64,000 bases of DNA. Source: Certhia americana (lineage: Eukaryota; Chordata; Aves; Passeriformes; Certhiidae). The notes under the pieces were generated by a model. That model was given only the letters and a program-made list of their open reading frames with translations, did not search any database and was not told the origin of the DNA. The stretch's first letter is position 1. The number at the start of each line of letters is the position of its first letter. Made by a program: the position numbers and the translations under genes. The stretch lies in the NCBI GenBank assembly GCA_018697195.1, contig JAGMWU010000042.1:461722-525721 (forward strand). The letters run 5' to 3'. Below are positions 36,110 through 50,079 of the stretch, piece after piece.

Positions 36110-36760
36110 TCTGTACTACAGTCACGCTAAAATTGGGCCGCTCTGATTATAAGACCCAATGATTTTGGAATAATTAACCAAATAAGAACTAGATAATACA
36201 GGAAGATATGGGTTTATTCAAAGGTCGATTAATAACTTAAAATTCTCCATTACTGATTATAGCAAAAAGGCAGAACGCAGCTGGCTACGTGCATGCCTTT
36301 GATAGTCGTAGAGCATGGATAGGCACTTCATCATTCTGCCTTCCTACATTTATCTGTTAAAATTATTATCAAATATCAGCCAGGATGCAGTCGTGAATCA
36401 CAGCCTGCTCCTCGTCTTCAGGGGAATGATACAATGAGGGTCTATTCATCAGGGTGGCAATCGGCACGAGTAATTAGTTCCCTGGACTGGGATCTCCTAC
36501 AAAGCTTATTTCAGTCGGCACCACAAACATATGACAATGAAAAGCTAATGGAAGCCACTAAAATTTGTTAACCTCTTCTGCCATCAATCCTTCTGGTGTT
36601 CTGGGCTACAGTATTATGCAAAGATGGTAAATTATTAATTTGTCATTCATCTGCCTCGACGCCGTTTTGATAGAATTAAGTGATGCCATTCTTCTGGATA
36701 ACAATTACAATTATAGCACATTACAAAACTATGCTAAAATTATTAGGAAAATAGGTAACA
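36110..36760. promoter_or_regulatory. Strong candidate conserved noncoding element cluster
   Basis: A 650-bp repeat-free block contains CTGATTATAAGACCC near 36144, TGGAATAATTAACC, GGTCGATTAATAAC near 36223, GAGTAATTAGTTCC near 36467, TATTATGCAAAGATGG (octamer-like) near 36611 followed by TAAATTATTAATTTGTCATT, and CAATTACAATTATAG. Density and variety of POU/homeodomain-like cores, plus several rare CpG-bearing words in an AT-rich intron, suggest long constraint. Confidence 0.42.
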
Positions 36761-37107
36761 ATGATCAGGCATGAAATATTATCCTGAAACATAATATATC
36801 TTTAGTCCCTTGCTTTTATTTTCAGTTCTGCATGAATATGAAATTTGCATAGGAGTCTGTCTCCTTCAGAGTGGTGCACTGGTTATTCATACAGAACTAC
36901 TAACCACTATCAGACTGTGTATTTTAGTATTTGTAAGCATTGGCAACCACTGCATTATGAGGGGAAAAAAAGAAGTTATCTACTCTTCGCACATGGAAAA
37001 CTATCCAATAAAACCATGCAGAGCCAAAAATAAACCCCTGTGTTGACTAATTGTTACAAGTGAGAAAATTTTGAGAGCAGCTACTGGGAAAAATGCATTT
37101 TTGAACC

Positions 37108-37127
37108 AATATAAACCAGTTTATATT
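37108..37127. repeat. Perfect inverted repeat, 9-bp arms, 2-nt centre
   Basis: AATATAAAC (37108-37116), CA, GTTTATATT (37119-37127). The word GAACCAATATAAACCA around it is repeated about 27 bp later. Confidence 0.8.
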
Positions 37128-39160
37128 AGAACCAATATAAACCACACAGCTACTCCAGCACACTGGCTTACTAACAAGAGAAATTAACCACTGCAGTGCC
37201 ACCCTGAAAAGGCAATGCTCTACCATGCTTTGTACCTCTGCAACCAGGGGGAGACAAACAGAAACATTGCTGTGATTTGGGCAGAACTGACTGCTGGCAG
37301 ACTGAAGGACTGTAGAGCAAAGGGCCAAGGAGGCACATTTTGGGAACACTACAGCATCTACAGGGGACATTTGGTAACAGGAGTTCCTGGCCCTGCAGTA
37401 AAGGCTGCCATATGGACTAAAGGTGCTATATGGACTGGATCGATGAATGTAAGTACTCAATTAGTCTAAATGCAAGAGCAACATCACTCAGGGGATCGGG
37501 GATTTATGAATTATAAATCATATGATTTGCATGGATTTGTCAGAGCCCCTTCCTAACACGATACACAGTAATTAGCTGTTCCTTAGTAACAATATTGACT
37601 GAATGGAAACAAAGCTTTTGTATTAAGTGTTTTATTCAAACAGCATAACCATTTTATTGCCTTATTTTTCCAAAAGCTTCCCAAATTACCAGGCTATGTA
37701 CTCAGAACTGAGAGAAAACCTTCCTCTCATTCCCATGCACCTAACTTCATTGGTAAAATTGTACAGAGATGAAATTTTAAATGACCAATATAACCTGTTT
37801 TCTCAGGATTTTTTGTCATGAAAAAAAAAAGTCACTTCACTGTGGCAGTGAGGAAAAGTCTAAATGCTCATTTATCTCCACTTCTAGAACAAGAAACCTG
37901 TATTTCCTACCAGTTTCAAAGATTAGGACAACTGGAGACAAAACATATCAACTGCTGTACTAGTTTTATTATGGCATCATAGCAAAGGTATTTTAGGCAA
38001 TCTCATACCCTTACAGATTTAAACTGAATCTAAGCTACACTAGAGAACAATGAGAGGATCATGCAATTGCTGACAAATTACTTCTTGTAATGTCTTACCC
38101 ACTCTATATTTGGAGATACTCTGTCATCCCACAAAAGAAACAGTCAATACACCAGTGGGCGTTGTAAAGGGACTGTGTGAGGTAGGGAAGAGAAAAGAAA
38201 ATGCAAACCTACATTTTGAGAGGTCTTACGGCTGTATTAAAGTTGCCAGTTAAGTGAGAATGCATTTTAGTACACCACAGAAGACCCCATTCAGATCCTT
38301 AGGTGAGTGAAGTAGCAAATAAACAAATACAGACCAGAAAAGAGAAACAAAGAAATTTAAAGAAAGGCAAAAGATCACAATGTTGTAGAAATCTTCAGGG
38401 ACAGAGGATGGCTAGAGCTCTAAAAGACCTCTTCTATCTGGAAACTTTTTAACCTTAAAGGCAAGAAAACCCACAAAAGGCAATCAAAACAAACTTAAAA
38501 GCAGAGAAGCCTGCATGAAGATACCAAGATAAATTTTGAGATTACACACTGCTTGTCAGAACTCTAACTGTAGAGTTAAGCAGGTGAGTCAATCTCCAAA
38601 GCTAATCAATCTTTGGTCTCTCCACTAAGACCAACAGCAAGGCAATCAATTAGTGATGATAATTCCTAATGTGTAGATGCTGAAACACAGAGACTTAGGC
38701 TAAATTTGTTTCTTAGACAGCCAAACACAGAGAGGCAAAACCACTCATGCATCAGGAACAGCCTTACAGATCTGAAAGGAAATCCAGAAGAAGGCAGCTC
38801 CACAATTTCTGCATCACCAACTGCATGTCTACTCCAACTTCTGGTTATAATTTACTACACACTTTAGTTGTAATGGCTCATCAAATGCAGAATATCAGGT
38901 GCTCCTTCTAAATTACACAAAAAAAAGCAATCAAAAAACACAAATAGTGGTGCCCAATTTGAAAGGAAAAATAAGCCAGATTATTTTAACAATGTTCAAG
39001 AATGTTTCTTGGTCTACATCTAGGTAACTTTTGCTTCCATGTAAAATGTTTCAAGAACTCAAACCAGATATCTTCTGCAACAGACACAAACATTTTTCTC
39101 ATTAAAGCCAAAAAACAAAAACAATCCTACAAAAAACCCAACAATAAGCATTTGCATTTG

Positions 39161-39862
39161 AATCACAGAATCCCAGAACTGTTTGGGTTGGAAGGGACCC
39201 TAGGGATCATCCAGTTCCGAGCTCCCTGCTGTGAGCAGGAACACCTTCCACTAGACCAGGTTGCTCAGGGCTCCATTGAACCTGTCTTTGACCACTTCCT
39301 GGGATGGGGCATCCACAATTTCTCTGGACAACCAGTACAAGTGCCTCACCATCCTCACAGTGAAGAATTTCCTCTCAATATCTAATCTGTACCTGCTCTC
39401 TAAGTGTGAAGCCGTCTACCCTTATCCTGTGACTCCATGTTCTTCTAGAACTTTCTTTCTTGTAGCCTCTTTCAGTACTGGAATGTTCTGTAAAGTCCCC
39501 CTGGAGCCTTCTCCTTTCCAGGCTGAACAGCCCCAACTCTCTCAGCCTTTCCTCACAGGAGAGGTGCCCCAGCCCTCTGATCATCTTCACAGCACTCTGA
39601 ACTCACTCCAACCAGGTCCTTGTTGAGGAGCCCAGAGCTGGATGTGGCACTGCAGGTGAGCTCTCACCAGAGCAGAGCAGAGCAAAAGGGCAGAATCCCC
39701 TCCCTCCACTGCTGCCCACGGTGTTTTGGATGCAGATCAGGACAAGTTTGGCTTTCTGGGCTGTGAGTGCACATTGATGGGTCACGTCCAGCCTCTCATA
39801 CACCAGCACCCCCAAGTCCTTCTGGGCACGACTGCCCTCAATCGCCTCATCCCTCAGCATTG
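39161..39862 (-). mobile_element. CR1 LINE fragment, 5'-truncated and degenerate
   Basis: The + strand shows the reverse complement of the CR1 3' tail: AATCACAGAATCCCAGAACT followed by GTTTGGGTTGGAAGGGACC. On the - strand, frames disrupted by shifts give the end of CR1 ORF2: GSRAQKDLGVLVYERLD near 39840-39780, then [20 protein letters not shown] near 39590-39530. The element is sense to LRBA, truncated within the last part of the reverse transcriptase ORF, and carries several frameshifts. CR1 is the dominant avian LINE and supports a bird source. It is immobile. Confidence 0.92.
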
Positions 39863-41939
39863 ATTTGATTGTCAATCTGAAGATAAAAGTGCTGAAGTTC
39901 TGGAAAATACTGCAAAACCTTTGGTGGAGTACCTCCAGCAGTCCGCAGGGCATCTTGTAATGTAAGAGGCTGCCTGATCTTGCAAACTGAAATCCATTGC
40001 ATTTCCATTGCATTCAGCTGTTGTCCAGAATATTACCTAAAATTTCTTGTATTTTGTATGTAATATTAAAATGCAAAGTATATTCCACTAACTGCCTCGA
40101 TAAAACGTAATTTCAGAAACCAAGTGACACATTTTCTGAAACAATTCCATGCTCTTGTAATGAGCTTTCACAAACTGTAATCTATAAAACCAAGATAAAC
40201 CAGACCACACAACGAGCATATTATTAGCCACATGTCAATGAACATTTATCTAAAAAATGTTTTGTACATATCTAGATATATTACTGGCCTGTAACATAAT
40301 CAAAAATATATAACATGCTTTGGAAAAGAAAACACTGACCTTGATGATGGCAAAGCAAATGCTGACAATGTTAACAGGCAACTTCTCGCAGCACTATCGA
40401 GTTCCACATTTCATGCATAGACCTCACGCACAAGTGTTTGCCATGTGGCAAATCAGAGTACTGATGCAGTAGGGAAAATGACTTTTTCCATGAATCAGGA
40501 CCTGATTCCCACTTTGCCCATACAACCACTCCAGAAAAGCTTTGATTAGTATAAAGCCAAAGTTACAGCTAAAATATTACTCAGCCAGCTACACTCTGTG
40601 TGTATTTCATAGCACTTCACTGATAATGTATCCACTTCAGGACATCAAAGACTAATTAAATCCTGGTTAAGTGCATTGAGATATTTGGAAATGTTACCTA
40701 CATTACCTATATTTTCTTCAGCGGCACAACCTGTTACAGTTCAACTCTCTCTCCCTCTCTCTGCTCCACACAAGCATTTGTGTGGCCACTCTAAACCAAA
40801 TCACAGTAACCAGCTGGGATTTATTACAGTTCACTGTTTTTATTCTGTTTTATATCAGTGACCTGTTCACTCTGCAGCGTCACCAGCAACTATGTGACTG
40901 AAAATAAGGGAAAGAGAAGTGCAGGTGAGAGAAAGGAAGAAAAGGATGAGGAAGGATATCAAAAAGACATACCACATAATCATACTCTATTATCAACAGA
41001 GACTCTGCCTTTTCACGTTATCTTTATCTTCCCCACACACCGACATTCATATTCCATAGTTTCAGGATACAGACTTCCACAAAGACAAAAACTGGGAATC
41101 CTTAAGGGAAAAAACCCCGTGCACAGGCAGGCTCTTGATCTCTGCTGCAGTTACTGCTGCAGTGACAGGAACGGGTCACAACAAAGGCCCAAGGCCACTG
41201 AGTACAACTTCTTTGGCATAATATCAATTATGCAGAATGGATCTGATTATCCATTAAATCAGCATAGTCTATTTACTTCTATTTACTTCTTCTAACCTTT
41301 CTCCAAGGAAACATTTGGGTTTGCCTGTAAAGGATTTTTTTTTCCCCTAAAAGAACCTTTGCCTTCATCTGTGCTTCAGTGTTATCAAAAGGTGCATGTG
41401 GAGGGGGCTCTCCTGGGTTTGGTGGAGAGAGAGTAGTGTCATGCTTCTTTGAGTCTTTCAGAAGAAAGAGATGTGAAAAGCAGGCTGTGAACTTCAGGCA
41501 CGTGTGCATGGACTCAGCACAGAATTCTGAGGACTCAGCACAGTTGTAGGGGACCTTTGTACAGTTTAAACTTCAGGTGCTTCCAGTGTAGAGGAGAAGG
41601 GAATGACAGCAAGGGAAGCCTGTCTTAACTGATGTTTCATGCTATTTACCCATACAAACATGACAGTACAAACAGCACAGATCTGTGATTTCTAGATTTT
41701 GCATTTTAAAAACTAGTACAAATGCTGTTAGTATGCTGCTGTACAGTAAATAGGAGATTATCACTTTGTCTCACCCATTAGGCACCTCAGCTACAAATGC
41801 TCGCCCAGGCTACCTGATTTCTGCGTTTTCATGGAATCATAGCAAATATCCATTCCCACCTAACCAGCATGCAAACAAAACCAGAAGAACAATGCTGATT
41901 TCAGATATCACAGGGACTCTTTTCTGCACTGACAAGCTT

Positions 41940-42610
41940 TGAATTCCTCATTTAAAAGGCAATCCAGAAAAAACGCTGGCTATAAATGTTTCAGTCTCCC
42001 TTTACGCATTATAAAGCACTATGTCAGGGAAGACAAGCCCACCTTTAAGGTGTTGTTGTTCCAGATAATGGTGTTATTAAGCTCCAGTTTAAAAACAGTC
42101 CTGTTTATGTATGAGTTTATGTAGGCTCTTCTTTGATCTTTATTAACCCCTTGGTAGCTCACCACAGTCCCGACTTTTTTGAGCATTCTTTGAAGTGCTG
42201 GCATTCCTGTGCACACTGATACTTCAAAGAGGGCTCACTTAAGTACATGGTACAGTTCTAATCATGTATTCTGCAATCACTCTCTTATCTTAGGCTGATC
42301 TTATTATGATCAGTCTAAAATAAAGCTGCACTTCCAAAGACGCCACTACGAGACATAGTTCCACCCGTGTTGCGTTTCTGTCAAGGTTAATTATAAATTA
42401 ACTGAAATGAAAACTACTCCACTTTTCTACCCGAAATTAACGTGAAAACTTTCTTCTGGCTTTCAGCAAAATTAATTCAGACATGATTTAGACGTGGAAG
42501 AATGAACGTATAGCAAATTAGCAGCAGGGTGCTTTGGCTTAGTTGCTCATAAATCTTTGCAAATCTCGCACATCCTACACCTGACTGCAGTCAACAACAT
42601 TTGTTTTGCA
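41940..42610. promoter_or_regulatory. Candidate conserved noncoding block
   Basis: The interval carries TTACGCATTATAAAG near 42002, CTTTGATCTTTATTAACC near 42132 (LEF/TCF-like CTTTGATC), TTAATTATAAATTAAC near 42388 and CAAAATTAATTCAG near 42467. CpGs are retained (GACGCCACTACGAG, CGTGTTGCG). No repeat family or exon is recognised. Confidence 0.35.
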
Positions 42611-43450
42611 AAGTAACTACAGCTCATACAGACCCCATAATGAATATGCTATTCATATTGAAAATAACAATAATTCCCACAATATACAAAACATAAGTGC
42701 ACTGCGTCTTGCTGGAGTTTGTTTTGCTGTTTGTCTGATCATTCAGAATTTTAGTCTGCAGTACTTGGTCACCCCTTCCTTGCCAAAATGTGCAATGGAT
42801 TATAAGAATAAATGTTGAAGGATACAATATGACAAAGGAGTCAGCTCAATCTTAATCACTTTAGCCATTCCAGTTGGTTCTGATGCCTTCACCTTAAGCA
42901 CATGTATAGGAAGTACCTATTTATTTTCCCACTAATTACAGCAGTAGCAGGTTTTCTGTGAGTAATAATGTACATTGAAATATTATGATTAATTCTTTCC
43001 AGTAGCTTGGGATTTGACATCATCCTCTTTCAGCATTTGTGGATATAATACAGATCAACTTTTGACCAAAACAAGAAAATCTGGTCATTTCTGTGATTTT
43101 GTTTTACATTGTGCTGACCCCAAAAGTATTAAACACAGGAATTACAGTAAAGCTTTTTCCAAAACTCTTAGATTTGACCTGCCGCAAACATTTCATCTCT
43201 TCTAGAAGAAACAGGATGAAATCACATTCCCATATATCTACACTTTAAGACCTGTGGCTAACCTGTATCTTTTTTTTATAGCTCTCTTAACAGCTGGATA
43301 CTTTTCTTGCTTCCATAAAAATGTAATAGTGCACCCCTCTGATTCAATAAATACTTTCTTGCTCCATGTTCTTCTACAGGAAGTTAGGGGGCTTTTCTCT
43401 CTTTTGTATATATTTTTTCTGAGTCTTCTGCCAAAAAGGTCTAAAATAAC

Positions 43451-43580
43451 TGGGGGGTTTTATTTGATTTTTTGAGTTTTTGGTGTGTTGGGGTTTTGGG
43501 GGTTTTTTCGTGGGGGGTTCTGTTGGGGGGTTTTGGTTGGTTGGTTGGTTTTGGTTACTCAGTTTGGTTTTGTTTGGGTG
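43451..43580 (+). repeat. G/T-rich block with multiple G-runs
   Basis: The + strand is almost pure G and T with repeated G4-G6 runs (for example near 43452, 43490, 43497, 43512 and 43525) and a (GGTT)n stretch at 43535-43552. It can form G-quadruplexes on the strand that is template for LRBA. Confidence 0.8.
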
Positions 43581-46351
43581 TTTTAAAGTTAAAATTACTG
43601 TCTATTAACCGTATTAACTCAGCAATTCAACAAACACCGTAGAGAGGAACAACAAAGTTTTTTTTGTTTGTTTTTTTTTTACATAGAATAATGACCTCTT
43701 TGAGGTCTCTAAATGCCTAATTATCAAAAATACATAACTTTTGTCTTTTTATTGTAGACAGAATTTGAGTGCATCTGGGGACACAAGGAAAGTCCCCCTT
43801 CAACCTCTTGCTTAATCATGAATGAATTTGAACATCCTTGTACCTCTGCCTGAAATTATGGAAGGGGGAGCAGGCAACTCTCTAAGGTTCTAAGCACATT
43901 TGGCTACTGTTAAACAGCACCATGGGAAAGGAATTCTCAATTCAGATTGCAAGTTAGGATACTGAAGCCTTAAGAGACACACAACTTCAATGTTGCCTGC
44001 ATTTCTTCTACTCTCTGATACAATTAAAATCAAAGTTTAAAAAAAAAAAAAAAGATCACAATCAAAAAAATTTATAAATCAAGTATGATTTGATTTAAAG
44101 GTTAACACTTCTGTCCGAATTCAACTCAGGATCCTCTGCAAAATCTGGGAAATGACTTCATTGTGTGATGATTGCAGGAACACATGTAAGAGAGAGTTAA
44201 AGTAACTGCAAACATTGTACTGCACTCTGAGACAGGAAACAATAAGCACAAGGCAGCAAGACCACTGAGAAGCACATGGAGCAAGATTCCTGTTTCCATA
44301 CCAGCCCAGCATCTTTAGGAAACAGCAACAGGACTCAACTCCCTTTAAAAAGGTTTAACTAATTAAATTAATTTTTCCCTTGAAAGCCTTGCAAACTATC
44401 TCGGAAAAAAAAAAAAGAAACAAAAACACAGCACTGAATTATGAAGAAACATCATTTCCTGGACCATACAGAGAATTCTGTATTTATTCAAGGTTTAAAT
44501 AAGAGAAATGGTAGCCTGCAAACACACCACCTCTTCTGTTATATGTGATCAACAAAGCAGGAGAAATAAGGTTGGTAATTCATAGGCGCTGCAGAGGAGG
44601 GCAAGTTCAAAACTGTTACTTGACAGGGTCCTATCAAAACTATTTAAGCTACTGAACTGCCTCTTGAGATCCACTGATGCCCCAAGGGTAAGGAAGGTAG
44701 TGAAGCCCTCATGACATTTACAAAACAGAAGTGGAGAAGCCACCCTTATTGATGCTACAAAACTTACCAAAGGACTGCTTGCAGTAAAGAATGAGCAATG
44801 TTAAAAGGGCTAAACCATCCAAGGTTCCTGTGATAGAGTAATCCAAGGGCTTAGCCCAGGTTAAAATCTTGTACCCTGACACATCAGAAGCTGCTAACTG
44901 AGAAGATGCAACTTCTTTTCCACAGGTACACCAAAAGAGAAATGTAGCAACAGAAAACTTGGTAACAAACAGTTGGACTGATCAATACAAGAGAGATTGT
45001 AATATTCTTTCCTCCACATACTCCCACTTTATCCTCAGGACTAATACTAAATGTTAAATCCAAAATTATAAAACAACATTGATAAAAGGACTGGAAAATT
45101 AAAGATTAAGAAGTAACAAAACAGGAAATGTTTCCTGTTTAATTTCGTGATTTAAGCACGAGCATAACACCCACAACTTCTTCCCCTCTGTGTTAGCATC
45201 CATAGAGACAAATGTTTAAAATAATTAATTTCTTCTTCAGGGCAGTTATTACCTCTCTTGACAAGGCTTCCAGCTTCTCTCTCATCATCTAGCTACTCCT
45301 TGATTTGTTTTTAAGACAAATTCTTCAAAAAAACCCCAACCAAGCAACAACACACACAAACCACCAAAACAGTAGGAAAACCAATATACCTCTTTAGGTT
45401 CTTTCTTGACATTGTAACAACTTTCTCAGCATTAAACTGCTCTTCTCAACACAGCAATCCCATCACAGAGGGGAATTAAATGGAAACAACACTGTCACTC
45501 CCAATGGGAAACAACTCAGCACCACCAAGAAACTCCCCATCAAACCAGGGGCTACGGAGTAACTCACACAGGGCTGCAGACAAACACCATCACCGCGGTG
45601 GTGCCATCAACCACTCAAAGGGCTCCTTGTCCCTGCAGAAGGGGACATGAATGCACCCAGAGGATAGAAAAGAGCTCAGGAATGTCTGTACCTTTTCTCA
45701 CCAAAGGTCTAACCTGAAATTCTGCATCCCAAAATGTCAGTGATGGCTTAAGGAAGAGCAAGATCGATCCGATCATGTACAACTTCTCCCCAAGCACTCT
45801 GCCAGTTTCCAACTATTTTCAGCTCAGGGGATTTCCTGAGTCTAACGTGGTTTGTCTATTTATACTCCTTCTTCCTCCTAATGTATTTCTCTTCCAAGTA
45901 CTCATCCACAGCGACTTCCAATAAATCCAAGTATCAGTGCCCTCAATCCCCAAGCTTGGGAAGAATTACTGCAGTGAAAAACAACCAAGTGAAACTGTGC
46001 ATGTTTCTGGGAATGTTCTACTGTGTCCTTTCAGCATCCAGGTAAAGAGAAATCTTCATTTTTGGACTACAGAATTCCACCAGTGTGTCTATAAACCAAG
46101 TATCTGTGCAATATGTGATATGGCTAATGTTCACAAAAAACTATAGTTGGGACACTGAAAAGAAAAACCCTTTAGGTACTAAAGAAACTACTAAGAAAAC
46201 TCTAAACTTCCTATTTAAAATCTGGGATGCAAGTGTGAGAACCGAACAGTTCTCTCTAATAACCATACAATTCTCCACATTTTTTTGCTGGAGATGTTAA
46301 TTCTTGTTTTATGTAAATTCTTCAGAGAAGCTTATTTAAGACCACACCACT

Positions 46352-46406
46352 CTTAAATTATGGTGCAGAAACTCATAAGCATAATTTAAGTGTACTGCAC
46401 CATAAT
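46352..46406. repeat. Overlapping alternative hairpins
   Basis: CTTAAATTATG (46352-46362) pairs perfectly with CATAATTTAAG (46380-46390). The overlapping ATTATGGTGCAG (46357-46368) pairs perfectly with CTGCACCATAAT (46395-46406). The left arms share six bases, so both full stems cannot form at once in one strand. Confidence 0.85.
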
Positions 46407-49400
46407 GCACATTTTCTTCCTTGAACATAATCTCCCTCCTGCATATGTAAACTGTATCTGTAATTATCTCTAGTCACACCTTTCTCCGTTATTCAGCTTT
46501 AGAAATAACCATGTACTGTCTCTGCTAAACTAAGCTATTTTTTTAGTAGTCAATGATGAAAAAATGTAAGAATTCAAACATTTTGATACAGTTTGTAACA
46601 CAACTTTTCCAAGCAACCTTGTTTACCAAGTATATTAAATCCATCACAGAAAACACCCATAAAGAGAAATTGTGGTAACAGACTTGAAAAGCATGGGTTT
46701 TTTGCAATTAGCTTCTCTCCTAACAGAAGAGTCAATTCAGACTGACACTCAAAATCAAGAAAAGACTGTTTCATTTCATCAAAACAATTGAATGTTTTCA
46801 CTTTCCTTTTCAGAATAAAAAGCCTATATAGTTTGTAAGAGATTTCAAGGATAAGATAAAATGAAATGTTTTCCATTGTTATAAAAACACTAACGTTTTC
46901 ATGAACAGAGACCTAGAAAGAATAAAAAACATTAATTTACACACAAACCAGTTCAGTTTTTTTTAAGTGATTTAGGAATTATAATTTGGACTGTCTCAAG
47001 TACAGAGTATACGCACAGCTACTTGTACTACAGTTTGCAACTAAAAATTAAAGATACAGAAATGCAAACAATGGCAAAAGGACTCAAATAAAACCTGATC
47101 TTCTGCTACAACTTCTCAAGGTCACAGGATTCATTTTCAGTATCACGCACCATTAAAATTTACTTTGTTGTACCAGTCACTAAGAGGGATAGAGAATATG
47201 GTTTTCACAATAAGGATGGCTTTCATCTAGACTTTCACCCTCTTTATAGGGAATAACTTTGCTTAACTTTGGAAATGAAATACATGTGTGAAGCTATACG
47301 GGCAAGCAGCAAATCACAGCAATAGCTATGTATTACTTACCAAACCATATGATAGAAGTAACCAATCTTCAATACTAATCGCTGCAAGATGGTATTTTCC
47401 CCAAAAATTTCCCATGAGGGAAGGGGGCAGTGAGGAGACCAGAGACAGACTTGCAATCATCATAAAGATTACAGCACAATGCACGGGACTTGGAGGAGAA
47501 ATTTTAATTTCTCTTTACTACATTTTAATAATTGGTAATAAAATTTGTCAAGTCCAAGTCAGCTATGTTAAGAGAACTTCAGTTCATTTTTCACATAGAA
47601 GCTGTTGCCCAAAGTATTTATTTGGTTGTTTCTGTACAAAGCTGCCAAACATGGCCCTGCTAAAGGCTTGGGAAGTCCATAGTCTGTATACAATCAGTAG
47701 GTGTTTGCTGATAGAAAAACACTTTTGAAGATGCTGCCCATATTTCCCTGGGTTGTGCCTCTCAGGCTACCCCCACCACACCCAGACTGTGACTTCATGT
47801 GCATCAAACCCACCAAAAAGAGTCTTGGGTTCTGTCCATGACAAACAGGCACTAATCCCAAAGACCAACAAAGAACAATTCCTCTCATCCAGAATTTATC
47901 TACTACAAATTAATAGTAATAACAATAATAATTAAAATATTTTTTAAATTAAATTTAAAAATATACTCTCTCTCTCTAAAAATATCCTCTGATGTGGCTA
48001 CTCCAGAAAGATTGAGACATTGAGACAAAGAAAGTTGTGCTTATCTTTAATGGGAGTGCTATCTCCTCCAACAACATAAGCAGCACAAAGAAGAAAATTA
48101 TTTCACTAGATACAGGAGAGACAAAGAGCCTATGAGGCACCAAAGAAAGCCTCTTGATGTGGAAGTCATGGAAGATAAACACGTGAGAGGGGAGGGATTA
48201 TGAATCTGCTGGGGATCAAACAGAGAAAATAGGACAGAGCTGGGAATCAGCTGGACAAGAGTCAGAGTAGAGAAAGGTGGACAAAACCTATGTCTGACTG
48301 GCAAAAGACTGGGAAAAGTAATACAATGTCAGAAAAGAAATCTGATGAAGAATTAACAGAAAATGTAATCAGACAAGAGCAGAAAAAAAGCTGCAGGGGT
48401 GGAACATTCCTTCTATAATGTCTGTATTAAGACAATGTGATATAAGTGATCCTGTTTCTATTGCTTCCTGAAAATTGGACCCCATAATCTTAATCCTGTC
48501 CTATAATATTAGCCTGGTGCTCCTTTGTTATTTTTCAGAAGAGAAGGGGTGAATACTGTGTGTATATGAATACTGAACACAGAGTTTCCACTTCCAAAAT
48601 TTCCCTGCCATGAAGTAATCTTGCAGCTGCTCCTTAAAAGGGCAAAGATCTCAATCATACAAGCAATGTCTCATCTACCTTAGCACTAAAAAAATATTTC
48701 AAATAAATATACCATCACTCAGCTAAAATCATATCTTAGCATCTTCAGGAGCAGCAGCAAAGGCTTTCTAGAAGTTAACAAATGAATTAATACAAATTAA
48801 TGATGTCACTACGAGGTCCTTTAAGCAAGAACAGGTAACACTGCTTATGTTGCCTTTTAATGTTTGAATCAGGAGCCTGCTGCCTTAATCTGACACATAC
48901 TACAACACGGCAAAGTTAGACAGTGCTTTTAGGAGCACGATGCAGAAATACAAAAAAAACCCAAACCAACCCAACACAAAAACCCTTTAAAATGAGTTAT
49001 GAGGGCCACAAAGCACATTGGTGTGGGTATTGGATAAAACTGAAGGCTGTGGTTCACAGTTCTGATACGGCCTTTCTTTCATCTGTCCTTAGAATGACAA
49101 TCCCCCAAATGTTTATTTTAAAGGGTGCATCAAGGACTAATAAATATTCAGGTTGAATCCTGCAGTTTTCTTATCCTTTGAAAGTTTAAGAACAAAAAAT
49201 ATTTGCCTTCCTAGGGTAGACAGGGTGCTCATGCAGGTTATTTGGTGTACTTGTAATTTAGAAAATATTTTTTCAGTAATCAAATTTTAACACAGCTATT
49301 TAAAATCAGAGAACATTACAGACGTATAACAAACCCTATAAATAATAATGGCATAAAATAAGTCCAGTGATTAACTCCTTGGGGTTTCAGTGTTTTCATT

Positions 49401-50079
49401 TTTTTTTTGTTTATGTATACATAAAAATTCTATATTAATTTGTTTAAAAAGTATTCTTGCATTGCAAGTATTAGTGTACAGTGTAACAGCATTTCCCTCC
49501 CTTTAATGCACTATTACCCACAGCCATATGCTTTGTGTTTCTAACTATCATTAATAAGGAAGCTGCCCTAAAGCCCATTCAAGTAACGGGTCAATATTCC
49601 TAGATCTGACACACAAAAGGACTTCTAAAACCAAGCTTGTCAATTTTTTTTTTTTGTTTATTTTATATCTATTTTTTGCTCTTGTGCACCCTCCTTTGAA
49701 GTTAGTCTTCAAAGCTTCAATATCAATAGGAATGCAGCATTAAGGATTTTACGACACTGTGCTACTTAAACTTTTATTGTTTTGTTGCAAAATCATAATC
49801 AGAAGGATTAGACTCTTGTATTTGGCTTTTTATTTCTCTCTTTTTTTTTGAAATTTACTCTTTTTTTTTTTAATTCCAATTCCAGCATGCCATAAATCTG
49901 TCGCATGCCCCTTTCAGTCCTCCCACATTGACAAAATAATGCAGTTTACACTTAAACATGCTCAAGAAAAAAAATTAACATTCTTTATCATTTTCTAGCA
50001 GAGACAGTTAATACTCTCAGGCTACATTAATAGAATCTTTCTGCCATTGTAGAAAGTTTGATAGCACTCTTATTTCAAT

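Noticed and set aside
37047..37460. 137-codon minus-strand frame considered as an upstream LRBA exon
   Set aside because: The peptide (Ser/Cys/Val-rich) does not resemble LRBA or NBEA and lacks a donor in the required phase.
46574..46876. 100-codon minus-strand frame considered as LRBA exon
   Set aside because: No match to LRBA, AT-rich composition, no convincing splice sites around a conserved core.
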